DNA of 64,000 nt, taken from contig QANY01002235.1 in the NCBI GenBank assembly GCA_003255025.1, forward strand, positions 310,001 to 374,000. The letters are read 5' to 3'. Under the pieces are notes generated by a model that did no database searches, was not told where the DNA came from, and worked only from the letters and a program-made list of their open reading frames with translations. Shown in pieces: positions 36,394 through 47,939 of the stretch (within the stretch, counting starts at the first letter, position 1; each line of letters starts with the position of its first letter). The stretch is from Datisca glomerata (taxonomy: Eukaryota > Streptophyta > Magnoliopsida > Cucurbitales > Datiscaceae). The position numbers were made by a program, and so were the translations under genes.

Positions 36394-38900
36394 CTATGAT
36401 GGTAAAACATCTGGAAGGAAGCTCAACTTCAAGTTTGAAAAATGCTTCAACACCTTATCACGAGCGCAAGCCACATCAGCCCCGAACTCTTCAAACAAAT
36501 TTTTTGAAAACTCGCTGGAAGACCGGAATCTTTCCACGGCTTTATGAACATCATTATCCCATCGACTTCTGAGTTCTGCCATATGCGCCTCCACCAAGGA
36601 TGCACGCTCCGCCTCACTAATGGTATCGACCTCAAATTTGCTAGCCAACACCTCAACTTGGGAGACATTGTCTTCTAGCTCTTGAAGTCTCGCATCCTCC
36701 AAGTTGATGTGGTCCAGGGCGGCCTTAAGATGGTCATTGGCCAACTCTAGCTTTACCAAGCGATTTGCCTCGACAGCCTTAAGGCAGTCCCTCTCGGCAC
36801 GACACTCATCCAGCTCACGACCCAACCGAGCACAAAACTCATCCTTTTTAGAATGACATATGTCCAATTCCCATTCTAAGTTAATACGCAAAGAAACTTA
36901 TTTTCTCAAGCGATCACCAAGCTCATCATTCTTGGTCTCTAGTTCCGCATTCCTCAAAACCATCCAAGCCTTTGTATCCTCAACCCCATGACGAGAAACC
37001 CGAGCCTGAGTAGCTTCATTCTTTAACATCTTCCCCCATCTGGCCAAGTAAGGAACATTCAATAAGGAGCTTAAACAAACATTAAATGATTAAAATGAAA
37101 TTACCAAAAAATTGCTAATTGTATACCTTAGACGACGTCTGAACAGCATAATCAGTGACGCCCCAATCTCCAAGTTCCATAATTTCCAAAGCATCATCTA
37201 ACGAGAGTCCATCCTTAATATTTTAGAGGAAAGCCTCAACGTTCACAACCATCCAAGGAAAATAGTGAGAGCCACCTCGGCCTGATTCATATGGGCTAAC
37301 CGGTAGGATCTCAACGTAAGAAGTGCCCGCTGGAGCAGAAGTAAATGGACCGTAAGAGCGAATAACAACAATAAAGGAGATGATATCCTGGCCTCGGAAA
37401 CACCTGATGATAAATATCCTCTCTAACTCGAGGAGGGGAGGGGACTTCTAAAGGAGTGCTGGACGAATTACGCCCAAGTTGATACTCATGAAACATCTCA
37501 TATAGACGATATTTCACATCATCAGAAGCATGGAATCGCTCATTAGGCTCACCCTCCACTTGAGCAAGATAAGCTGAAGGACCAACAAAAACACGAATTG
37601 AAGAACTTTCTCCAAACACCTGAAACTCAGGATCTTCAGGTCAGACTACACGGTCATGCTTTCTCTTTTGACGGTGCTCCATGAAATCTGAATGGATATA
37701 GGAGATAATGGACGTTAGCATCATAAAAAATGAAATATATATGTACAAGTGGGTATTTATAGGGGTCTGAAGGAAGAGAACCTGGAGGGTCTTCACAAAC
37801 AGACACAACCACTAGGAGATCTACATGAGAGCCTGATACATGAACATCATGGTTGTCGTTCTTCCTCTTCTGGGAAAATTTCTTACTAACTAGAAAGAGA
37901 AGAAACAAGAGTAAAGTATAATAGATAAATGAACAAATAAGTAAATAAATAAAATAATAATAAAAGGGGAGAAACTAGAAAAATCACCTTTGATGATGTG
38001 AAATAAAGGAGTAAAGCACAACCTGGCGGCAACCATCATGTTATCTCTAAGCAAGAAGGAATGTTGGAGTTTTTCATCTGGGAAGCAAAGGGCAAGTTCC
38101 AGTTGTTGCCGCACCCATTCTTCAAGCACCAAATGCTTAAGCTTCTGATTTATAGTAAAGAAGAAGCATCTTAAATAACAATATAAGTAGTAAGACTAAG
38201 TAGAGTGTATAAAAGTACATACTCGCATGAAGAACTACCAACTTAGGACTGAAATGGGTCATGACACACATCTTTGGGAACTGATGCTTGGGATGCCTAT
38301 CCCACTAACCCTCATGAAAATCCAATTTTTACACCACTTTTTGTTCCACGAAGGAAGATCCTTAATTGGGCACTTAGACTTAAGGCCTCGGTGTGAGAAA
38401 TAATAGCTCCCCACACATCTAGAATTATGCTTTAGGTGAAACAAATATTCAACGATACTAAAATCAAAATCCGAGTGTAATAATTGTTCCCACAATGAAG
38501 ATAAGCTTAATACATATCTATAAGTGTTCTGGATGAGTTGACAAGGGGCCAACCTAAACTGATGAAGTGTGACTCTAACTAGATCATTAAAAGGATGACG
38601 TACCAAGCCGCTAAAAGGGATTGGCCACCTCGCCAGGAGGAAGACTGCTAGCAAGCTCCCCCAGGACTGGAATGCGAAGAGTAACAAAGTCAGCAATTTA
38701 TATTTTAACCTCTCTCAAGCTAAGAGGTTCTCTCTCAGTGATTGATGTTTTGATCTCTGAGGGAAGGGATGCTATTAGAGGATTGGAGATATCATATAAT
38801 AATCCCAAAGCCACAATCAAACGAGCACACATTATAAATAGTTGGGACATCGTGGTGAAAGGTATGCAATCATCCTCCTACTACACTTTCTGACTTGATT
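36394..38900 (-). pseudogene. Antisense spliced gene of the Tat element (gypsy-type transposon domain plus coiled coil)
   Basis: Read on the minus strand. The first part (38259-38850) carries HPFNDLVRVTLHQFRLAPCQL, SLWEQLLHSDFDFSIVEYLF and LKSKCPIKDLPSWNKKW, resembling the plant 'putative gypsy type transposon' domain (Transposase_28 type). Middle exons show EEWVRQQLELALCFPDE (37988-38130) and KKFSQKRKNDNHDVH (37782-37889). Clear introns are 37890-37987 (G|GTGATT...TTTCTAG), 37688-37781 (CAG|GTTCTC...TTCAG) and one near 37040-37130 (AAG|GTATAC...GGCCAG). The last exon (36394-37040) is a long Glu/Lys/Leu coiled coil ending at PDVLPS. There is one stop in the 37.6-kb exon, one in the 37.2-kb exon, one just before 36891, and damage in the first part. 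Extra antisense ORFs are known in this lineage; their function is not. Confidence 0.7.
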
Positions 38901-40064
38901 ATTCCCTTATGTTCTAACTTAATTTTTGGAGGGAAATCAAGGGGACCACCCCCTTCCTTTACTTGGTCACCTAGTTGACTTCCCCCTTTTGCAAGTTATG
39001 AAGGACAATATCCAAAAATGAATATTCGCCCTTCTTTTTTCTAAAGGGTTCCATTAATTTCTTTGTCTAGCCTCATCATCACTTCATCATTTATTCATCC
39101 AAAATCTCCTTAAAACATCAACGAAGAAAATCAGCATTGTCTTGGTTTTACTCACATAAATTTAAAATAAATAATATGATGCTAAATACATTCTTTTGAA
39201 TTTACATGAACAAAATATTATCATAAGAAATCATCATAGCTAGAAATATAATAGATCTTATACACGTGCATCGCATATGTGTATTGACTAATATATTTAA
39301 AGGGCCAATTTTTTACCCGAATTATAACTGAATAATTTGGTTAGTACTAAAAGATCGTTAACTTAACCTAATGTTTAACAATTGGGTGTATACAGTTCTC
39401 GAACTATTCAGGAAATATACGTGAAGTTACTAACACAGACATAAGGATTTAATCATTAAGTAAATTTTCTTATATAAGGAACATAATTATTATTGTTTGT
39501 GTAGATCAAATACGCATAACATCATATCCCTATCTATTTATATTGCTAGCAAAAAAATTTCTTAAATGTATGCTTAAAGCTATGGAAGGGTAGGATTAAA
39601 ATAGTGAACTTGAAAAGAAAAAGCCCTTTTATTTCCCATCTATTTTGCATATGACATCCTCTTTTTTTACAACAGCTGAAAATGAATCATGTAGACATTT
39701 GATTCAAAAAAATGCAGTGCTTCGCTTAGTAAAAATGTTATTGAAGGGAAACAAAAAGAGCTTGTTGATATCCTAGATTCCTATTTGTGCTAAAATAGAA
39801 AACCACATCAAAATATTCCGAACCTGAAATCTTGCCTAATCTCTGATTTCGATTTTTGTATTCCATCTTGAAGTTGTTCAGGCCGCGATTGAGATTGAAT
39901 TTTTCAGTCAGGTTAAGATTGTTGTCTCGCATGAACCCATATAGACATTATGCCTGTCCCACGATCCCTTCCCTCAATCCCATGCCCGGACCACATTTAG
40001 GCCCGCATAAATATACTAATATTAAAATTTATTTTCTTAAAATATACTAAAGTTTTAATATACA
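38901..40064. other. No gene recognised; probable Tat 3' flank and spacer
   Basis: AT-rich DNA where a Tat 3' LTR would be expected, but no second copy exists in the window to define one. Short frames at 39738-40050 overlap on opposite strands and have no recognisable content. Confidence 0.4.
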
Positions 40065-40804
40065 TCCAAATCAAAGTATAGATTACTAAAATGTCAATAA
40101 GGTTTTAGAAATTACAAAAAAAAAAGACAATGGAGGAAATATAAAAACAAATATTACAACCGAATAAAAAACATGTTAAGGTTTCTAAAAGAGACATTTT
40201 TAGGTTCATACCTTTAAGAGGATTTTAACGATATAAAGACTCCCTCTCCTACTTTTAACTAAATTTGGATTTTTGCATAGTAAAGAGTCAATTGTGCCCT
40301 TTCTATTTTAAGACCCATGGATCCCACAATTTCTCACTTACTTCTCTTTCTATTTTATTTTATCTCTCTCTAGTTTGAGGTTCTCTTCTCTCCGTATTCT
40401 CTATTTTTTCAGCTTCTTCTTATGGACCCCTCTCTCTTTCTCTTTTTTTCTTTCTATTTTATCATCCATTCACTCAATGTCTCACTTATTTCCTCTATTA
40501 ATGCAAACTCTCACTCATATCTTCCATTAACATAAACCCTAAACTTATTGAGTTTAACATCAACAATGATAAGATGGTTCTAGAAAGAAGGTGGTGAACT
40601 CCAAGAATATATTTTTCATAGTGGTGGTTGGATGATCGAAGAGGTACACTACTAAGTTTATGACTTTGTTGACAATTTTTTTTAGATGTTCACTTAGTTA
40701 TTGTGCATTTGAGTTAGAAAATTCCAATATGTATATATAAAAATCAAAATTTTATATTACCGATTTATATAGATTGATATAATGGGTTTGGTTACACAAT
40801 GTTA

Positions 40805-41120
40805 TACTATAGTCTAGTATACTGTTAGACTACTAGACTGTTAGACTAAATTACTAGACTATGATCTAGTATATGGCTAGACTACTTGACCAGATTACTA
40901 GACTGTAGTATAGGATATGGCTAGATTGCTAGACCATTGTATTCATATAATTGAGTGAAATTTAATTTTAAACTAATCTTTACCCAAACACATTTAAGCT
41001 CAAGTGTAACAAACATCAATATTCTAATCGATTTTTTTATTGATAGACTGCTAGACTGCTAGGCTAGGCTATTAGACTGTTATACTACTAGACTGCTAGA
41101 CTTCTAGTTATTCGAGACTG
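40805..41120. repeat. CTAGAC-rich subterminal repeat on the mudrA side
   Basis: Dense irregular repeats of 'ctagactgttagac', 'gctagactgctag' and similar at 40805-40940 and 41040-41120, with AT-rich DNA between. The same CTAGAC word makes up the palindromes at the other end of the element. The corresponding sequence in copy 1 is at 19385-19440. Confidence 0.75.
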
Positions 41121-41219
41121 CTAGACTTCTAGTTATTCGTAAGCTTGTTAACATCACAATTATATTAAATTTAAATGTTTTAACTGTCAAATCTTTCAGA
41201 TTTAGGAGAAATACGAATA

Positions 41220-41823
41220 ATGTTCATGTTTAGAGGAGAATGGATAAGTAAAGATGAATGCTTTAAGTATGTAACTACAACTCCAGTGAAGCCGATATAT
41301 ATGTGCAAATATTACACATTTGAACAACTATTACTGAAGTTGTACACAGTTCTTAAATTGGATCGCTCATTACATCGGCTACATATGAAGTTCTTGATTA
41401 ACGCGTGTTTGGCTCAACCTGTAAAGATCGTCGACAATGAGAATATTTGGTGGTTTATGTTAAGAGTTTGAACTCGATCAGATTCCATATACACATGCAA
41501 TACCAACAGCTCGATACCGCAACATCCCACTATACTCATTATGTTCAAAATATTACACTATTGAGTTCTTTTTATTGGCTTGTGTTTAGTCTATTTATCC
41601 AGCTGGTATTCGACAAGATTGGAAGGTATCAGATGATGTTAGATGTATTATAGTGTTACTCCCAAATAGTAGACGACCATCTGGAAGACGTAGGAAGAAA
41701 AGAATACCATTGATTGGAGAAGCATGTAAATGAAAGAGGTGTAGTAGACGTGGTGGGCTAGGCCATGATAGGTGGACTTGTAAAGTGTCGGTCTATTTCT
41801 CACCAAGACAGCTCGTGGCTTGA
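41220..41823 (+). pseudogene. mudrA-type MULE transposase remnant, copy 2
   Basis: The start ATG is at 41220 with GEWISKDECFKYVTTTPV, then YMCKYYTFEQLLLKLY and CLAQPVKIVDNENIWWF. A frame change follows, then CSKYYTIEF, SIYPAGIRQDW, PNSRRPSGRRRKKR and GLGHDRWTC, ending at RQLVA. The same internal deletion as copy 1 joins N- and C-terminal parts and removes the DDE core. Additional damage is an internal stop before SIYP and another at CK*KRC. It cannot make active transposase. Confidence 0.8.
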
Positions 41824-41984
41824 TGGTGATGACTTTTTTGTTAATAGATCAAATTATTTTTTGTGTGAATGTTTCATGGTAGGATTCCATAAGTGTTGAT
41901 ATGCTTTGTTAATAGTTGTAAAGATATTAAGAAAAGATGAATTTGTTAATAGATCAAAGTATTTTTGTGTGTAAACATACTTGC

Positions 41985-43020
41985 CCTCTGGAGGGTTAAG
42001 GACAACAACCAAAATACTTCAATCTGGCTATTTTTGGCCATCCATTTTTAAGGATGCACATGAAGTAACAAAAAGTTATGTTATATGTGAGAGGACTGGG
42101 AACATTTCCCAAAGGTAAGAGATGACACTCAATAATATCCTGGAAGTTGAAGTTTTTGATGTATGGGGGATAGACTTCATGGGACCATTCCCACCTTCAT
42201 TTGGGAACCTATAAATCTTAACAGTTGTAAACTATGTCTCTAAGTGGGTTGAAGCTTCAGCACTGGCAACAAAGGATGCAAAGGTAGTGGTAAAAGTCAT
42301 CCAGAAGAACATTTTCATAAGAGTTGGGACTCTTAGAGCCATCATAAGTGATGAAAGAACACATTTTTACAACAGGCAGTTTGAAGGACTCTTGGCTAAG
42401 TATGGGGTAAAACACAAGGTTGTTATAGAAAACTATCCATAAACAAGTGGGCAAGTGGAGCTACCTAATAGAGAGATAAAGAGAATTTTGGAAAAGGTTG
42501 TCAACCCTAGGAGAAAGGATTGGTCTATTAGACTTGTTGATGCACTATGAGCTTATAAAAATGCCTTCAAGACTCCTTTAGGAATGTCTCCCTATAGGTT
42601 AGTCTTTGGAAAATCATGCAACTTACCATTAGGACTACAACACAAAGCTTTTTGGGCTGTTAAGAAGCTGAATTTGGACCTGCAAGCCGTAGGAGAAAAT
42701 AGAGCCCTACAATTGAATGAGCTCTACGAATTCAGACTATTCTCATATGAGTGTGCAAGACTCTGTTAAGAGAATACTAAGAAGTGTCATGATAAAATAA
42801 TTGTGAATCGAGAATTAAAGCCAAGGGCCCAAGTGCTACTATTCAATTCAAAGCTTAAATTATTTTCTAGAAAGTTAAAGTCATGATGGTCTGGCTGAAG
42901 ATTAAAAAACTTGAGCCGTTGACTTGTTGGATGAAAAAACTGGTAGATAATTTAAAGTTAATGGGCACATGGTGAAACACTATTGGGATAATGAGGTGGA
43001 CATGATGAAGACCTCATCCT
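41985..43020 (+). pseudogene. Athila integrase, decayed
   Basis: This begins PSGGLRTTTKILQSGYFWP, immediately C-terminal to where the RT piece stops at 28773 (CHSS). The core shows [15 protein letters not shown] (first Asp), ISDERTHFYNRQFEGLLAKY (second Asp) and [16 protein letters not shown] (Glu). The C-terminal part has [34 protein letters not shown] and FKVNGHMVKHYW (about 42950-42985). Stops occur at about six places. The conserved short phrase 'agcgcttatgggaagcagccca' type sequence after it (about 43075) is usual in Athila elements. Confidence 0.85.
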
Positions 43021-43690
43021 AGCTCAACGACCTGTAAAGAACTAGCCTAAGTCAGGCTGAAGACTAAAAGACAAGCGCTTATGGGAAGCAGCCCAAGAAG
43101 TTTTTTCATTTTAGTTTACTTTAATTTAAGTTAATTTTGATTTTATTTGTTTTAGTTTAACTTACGCTAGAATATCTCACATTTGACCCATTTATTCCCA
43201 TCAACAATGAAGAATATTCCTCATTTAATAGAAATATCCTCATTTAATTTCGCTATCTTAGCTAAGGAAATCTTATGTAATTTGTTTTGCAGAAAGGTAC
43301 AGTAGGAGAGGCCCCCCAAACGGAATTTTTGAGAATTACTTGCTACAACCCAAAAAATGGAAATTTATATAGCAATCACATGCCAGCTTAGCCAAAATAT
43401 CTTGCAATATTCACATTTAAATTAACAAATCAATGAAATTCAAATTTCCTCGCGTAGCATCCTCATTTTGAAAATTTTGAGCTAAATCAGCGGTGGAGGT
43501 GGACACATGGTTCAATGGGGAGGAGCTACGTAGGCTTTAAATTCAAAAGCCTCTTTGCCACCTTTAACATGCAACAACTTGAAATTCATAAGCTTTCTCC
43601 CTGCATACCTTTGTGCGAAGTTCCTGTTTGTCTTCAAATCCATAAAAATTCATTCTGTCTCCTACCAAACCTCTCTTTCATTTCTAAAAA
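43021..43690 (+). other. Athila spacer between integrase and the extra ORF
   Basis: Non-coding DNA within the Athila element; open frames here have no recognised content. It holds the conserved post-integrase motif at about 43070-43100 and otherwise nothing distinctive. Confidence 0.5.
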
Positions 43691-43700
43691 GCAAAAGCAA

Positions 43701-45294
43701 ATGAACAAGATGAAATTAAAAGGGCAACCTAAAAATTTTGTGGTTACTGAAAAGTTCATCAATGAGGATGCTGAGAAAATATATGAAGAAGAAAGACGTG
43801 TGAAGAAATTTCACGAAGAAAAAGGCTTCATGATAGAGTTCATTCCCTCTCTCGGTCTCCCAAAGGACATTGCAACAATTATTAGGCAAAGTGATTGTGA
43901 AAGGGTTTGTGTACATTTTATTAATATTGTGGTTCCTCTGGTAAGAGAATTTTAACTTAATCTATTAAATCCTAAGTAGACTGATGTTTCATTAAGAGGT
44001 ATCTTAGTTTCTTTCACTACTGAAGCCATAAATTATGTTTTGATATAGATGATGTAGATGATGGATACTCTATTTTAGAGAAATAAATATCTAAGGTGAG
44101 ACTGAATGCTATTATGAAAGAATTGACTGTCCCTGGTACAAAATGGCATAGTATGTCTGCAGAGGGGGTTAGGACTTATCTTAGGTCAACACTTAAGCCT
44201 AGGGCCAAAGTTTGGTAGCGTTTATTCATACGGCTATCATGTCCACAACACACATACAAACTGTCACAAGAATGGTTGATTTTGTTGCATGCTCTCTTGA
44301 CTGTAAAATCCATTAATTTTGGTTGTTTTATTTCTAGAGAAATAGGAGCCTGTACTGGTAAGAAGATATGTTTCCTATTCTTCCCTTGTTTAATAACTAA
44401 GCTGTGTTTTGTTTATCTTGTTCCTTTTATAAGTGCTGAGGAAAAGTTGATAAACTATGGGGCAATTAATTTGACAGCTATAATAAGGTTTACTACAGAA
44501 AATGGTAGGGATCTAGAAACATCATGGCAGCAATCATCCTCTAAACAAGATAGTAAGTAGAAGGTAGTGGATACCATTGATCTTGATCAAATGTCGGAGA
44601 AGCTGCATGATAAGATTTTCTAACAAGAAGACCTGTAAAAGAAAGCCTGGAAATTGCTGCTGCAACTGGAGCACCAAAGTCAAGCATATTAGGAATATGC
44701 ACAAGTCTGAGACATAACTCTATAGAAAAGCATACAGAAGAACTTTGTGAAGCCCACTTGGCCTTTGTCTCTTTTTCCAGAGGTCATTCTTCACCCCTGG
44801 AAGGCCGAGGAAAAGGAGAAAGCAGAGGATGAACAAGGTGGTTGAATAATTTACCCAGGATGATGTGGCCCCAAAGGATGAAGAAGAAATAAAAGAGGAG
44901 GAAGCTATAGTCAAAGATGATGAGGTAGAGCTTGAAGAGCAAGGAGGAGATGTTGAAATTGAGGATGAAGAGGAAAAAGAAGATAGTAAAGATGAAGAAG
45001 AAGAGCTGCAAGAAGAAGAAGCTGAGGAGAGTGAGGATGAAGTACTACCAACAACACCACACAAACCATAGACCAAAAAGCAAAAAAGATAAATGGAAGA
45101 GGAAGTTAACCCCCAATCCAGAAGTAGAAAAAGCTAGATCTAGTGCCAATGCCAAGATGAAACTCAAAACAGCTGAGAAGGAGCAATCTTTAAAGGACAA
45201 AATTCAGGAGGAATCGCAATCGATGCAAAAAAGATTATCCTACCTTAAAGCTGCCTCTAAAGGGAGAAGATGGCTTAGGAGTTCTTCCAAGTAG
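43701..45294 (+). pseudogene. Athila env-position ORF (plant transposon-protein type), decayed
   Basis: The likely start is MNKMKLKGQPKNF (43701). It continues FVVTEKFINEDAEKIYEEERR, EEKGFMIEF, CVHFINIVVPLVREF (to 43955), SFTTEAINYV (about 44015), VPGTKWHSMSAEGVRTYLRS (about 44130-44190), LLHALLTVKSINFG (44285-44325) and LITKLC (about 44400). This matches the extra ORF found after pol in Athila elements, often called env-like, with the plant 'putative transposon protein' (Transposase_32 type) domain. It ends in a strongly acidic Glu/Asp/Lys tail (44865-45071). Several frameshifts and stops separate the parts. No clear signal peptide or membrane segment is kept, so an envelope role is not supported by this copy. 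Confidence 0.7.
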
Positions 45295-46538
45295 TGCAAG
45301 TTGTTAGACTGCTACAACGCCCTGCAGCAGTATAAGGGGAGTACCTCTCTGGCACTTTTCTTTTTATTTGCTTGCTAGTTCTATTTTATTTCTGGTTATT
45401 GGTGAAGTCTCTGATTATGGTTTTCGTTGGAGTGATTGAACATTTTGAATTTATGTTTCTGGTTTTGTAAATGTTATCATTTCTTAGTTGTAGTGGGGAC
45501 ACTGCAAGTGTCAAGTTTGGGGAAGAGTGCCTATGCCCTTTTTCTCTATTGTAATTTAGTTATTTTGCTTTATTAATTTTAGGTTGCTAGTTTTGTTTTG
45601 TTTTGTAATTATTTAATTTAGGCCTTCTTATAATCCGCTCAACTAATAAAAATTAAAAGCATCAATAAAAAAATGAAAAATGAAATGAAGGTTGATATCA
45701 ATGTTAGTTGTTCTTAAGTAAGGCTGAATTTGGAGTGTTTAGACTAGTTCCCTTTCTTTTTGGCACTTAGAAGTAAGTTAGCCATTTTTGGGAGGATTAG
45801 GACATTTTAAACCTGAGTAAGGCTTGATGATCATTTTGGCACCTAGAAATTTTAGAAGACAGTGTTGTAACTATTTATCATGGTAAATATTCAAGTTTTT
45901 TTTTTGGGGGGGGGGGATTTATTTAGAATGTTGTGTGTAGCATTGCTGCTCCATTGGCTTTAAAGGAAATTTTCATGAATAAGATGAGGATAAAAAAAGG
46001 TTAGAATGGCTCCTATGTCTTAGTCTGTTGAGTAAACAGGTATCTTCACCACAAGTGTTTACTATTCACATAAAAATGTAGCCAGAGAAATGAGCTTGCT
46101 CTAGCAATAGCAAAAACAATAGCAAATTGAAGAAATATAGCAGTCTTGCTTATCGTATTACTGAGTAACCGGGTACTTCACCACAAGTGTTGATTGTTCA
46201 CGTAAAAAAATAGTATAACATGAGAGGTATTCTAGTCTAGTAAAAAAGAGAGAAGACAAGAAGAGAAAAAGAGGCCAATATGATCTTTGTTTAAAGTCGC
46301 CTAAGTAACCCGGGAGAGCAGCTCTAATTTCAAACACCCACACACTAAAGGGAATTAGGATAACACGTCAATTCTTTATGTTTGAGAATGCTAGTTAAAC
46401 TTCTTTGTTTGCTTTTACATTAAGTTGTTGAGCAGGTTTGTCAATGGACTTAGGTTTGTCACTTGCATTTAAAAGCATAATTGGATAAGTTAGGCGATGA
46501 TAGTGTCTATGGTTAGTTTTTTAAGTTTGGGGGGGGGG
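45295..46538 (+). other. Athila 3' non-coding region with repeats and polypurine tract
   Basis: Two imperfect copies of a phrase around 'cttcaccacaagtgtt' at about 46045 and 46180, and a related third near 46300, form a diffuse repeat. A G run interrupts at 45907-45917. A polypurine tract (46525-46538, AAGTTTGGGGGGGGG type) directly precedes the LTR and primes plus-strand DNA in intact elements. Confidence 0.7.
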
Positions 46539-47935
46539 TGTGATAACTCTAAGGATTTAGAGTAATCTTTGCATTTCTACGTTTACATCATTGATAATCT
46601 TAGGGTGATGTATCATTTTATTTCTTAAATTGTGTCATTTCCTTGCATTTTAGTTTTCTGTTGAGTTTAGCTGCCTTGCTAGCTTTCTTAATAGTTTTTT
46701 TAGCAATTTTACGCATAAAGTCGTGCTTTTGTGAAGGAAGCCTTGGGAGCTTAGTGGCTGGAGAAAATGCTGCAGCGTGTATTCCTTTATTGCTATAGAA
46801 GTGTTCATGCGTACTTGGCATGAGACTTTCTCGTGTAGACTAGTTGGCACCAAAAAGAGAGGAAAAACTCGTGCGCTCAAACGTTAGTTATCCAGATGAC
46901 ATAAGCGCTTTTACAATGGTCCGTGTTGCAGCGCTGCTTAACATCCATCTCTACAAGAAGTGAAGCCTTAATTCCAAGGCTTCATATATAACAAGTACAT
47001 GCTTTTGAGAAAAGGAGCCTACACTCTTATCGAGAATAAGGAAACATCTTGGAGAGAAGAAAAAGGAGAAAAAGAGTAGAAAAGGCAGCAATGACGCGAT
47101 GAAGACGACACGGAAGAAGATATTCGTTTATGCCATTCTTTCTTTCTTCTTTCTTAACCTTATTTGCTTTACTGTAGTTTCTATTCTTAGCTCATTTTTT
47201 GTAAGATAAATATTGAAATGGTTGTATTTGAATTTTCTCTTAAGTTCATTATGAGTTAAAACATTTAAGCTAGTATGGGTAATGGACGTTGAAGTTATTA
47301 TTTCTAGTTAATGAAGTTTCTATTGCTCATTTCTTCTTAGAATTTCATTCAAGGTTACCTAATGCTTAGATTTTATTATCGACTGGCCATCTCTAATTAG
47401 ATGCAAGTTGGACTAAATACTGAAAGGGTTTAATCTAATGGATATAGCTTGAATCATACTTGGATGTTTAAATCCTATAGATCTAAGTGTTTAGCGAGTA
47501 GTATAGGCATATATGCTCACCTTATAAACCAATCGGCTGGAACTAATAAGAGATAACTCCAATCTAAATTAGGCTTAGGAATAAGTTAATTAATCTTAAA
47601 ATTAATGATCGTAAGGATGGAAATCTATTATGCTAATGAGCTGAGGTTGATGCTATTAAGAAGCTGTAGCAACATAAACAGTGTTAACTAGGAATAATAA
47701 TGATAAGGGGAATTAACCATGCTACCTCACTTCATTATTGAATACACTAGTGTTACTAAACCTAATCCCATATTCTGCAAGTGTCATTTAAACCATTTTA
47801 CTTATCGTTAGCAATTCTCCTTTACTTTAAGTTATTTTGAATCAACTATTGTTGTTACTCTATTTATAATTAGGTTGAATTTGATGTGTCTAATTGTTAA
47901 TGACACGTACAATTGCGTATGTATCTCACATAACA
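46539..47935 (+). repeat. Athila 3' LTR
   Basis: 1397 bp, from TGTGATAACTC to CTCACATAACA. Its last ~780 bp match the truncated inverted LTR at 31043-31825. It follows the polypurine tract directly. A reverse frame at 46618-46821 inside it is probably chance. Confidence 0.85.
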
Positions 47936-47939
47936 ATTG

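Larger units (their letters stand above)
31826..38900 (+). mobile_element. Ty3/Gypsy Tat-lineage (Retand-like) element, truncated
   Basis: Pol runs from the protease end to integrase on + (31830-35836), then a tandem-repeat spacer (35890-36210), then a spliced gene on the opposite strand (36394-38900). The second, extra RNase H domain (FFVDGSSN) and an antisense ORF after integrase are marks of the Tat lineage. Gag and the 5' LTR are missing and no 3' LTR could be recognised, so both ends are undefined. The right edge is approximate. Confidence 0.75.
40065..41979 (+). mobile_element. Mutator-like element copy 2, mudrA half
   Basis: Terminal-like region (40069-40310), CT-rich leader, CTAGAC-rich subterminal stretch (40805-41120), mudrA remnant (41220-41823), then AT-rich 3' sequence matching copy 1 up to 'gtgtgtaaacat' at 41979. 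There it is cut and Athila integrase begins. The palindrome-array half of the same element is at 27314-27509. The Ulp1 half is not present in the window. Confidence 0.75.
27510..47935 (+). mobile_element. Ty3/Gypsy Athila element, split into three pieces by rearrangement
   Basis: The pieces are RT-RNase H (+, 27510-28773), protease-gag-PBS-5' LTR part (-, 28774-31825) and integrase to 3' LTR (+, 41985-47935). Between the second and third lie a Tat element and MULE copy 2. Lineage evidence: a tRNA-Asp-like primer site, a gag with RARAWLNSL, the pol order, an extra env-position ORF of the plant transposon-protein type after integrase, and a G-rich polypurine tract before TGTGATAAC. The pieces share no overlap and together make one nearly complete, decayed element. 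Confidence 0.8.

Noticed and set aside
38621..38893. 90-codon + strand frame
   Set aside because: It is the antisense shadow of the Tat antisense gene's first part.
44720..45076. Serine-rich 118-codon minus-strand frame
   Set aside because: It is the antisense of the acidic Glu/Asp tail of the Athila extra ORF; a Ser-rich reading is an artefact of GAA/GAG codons.
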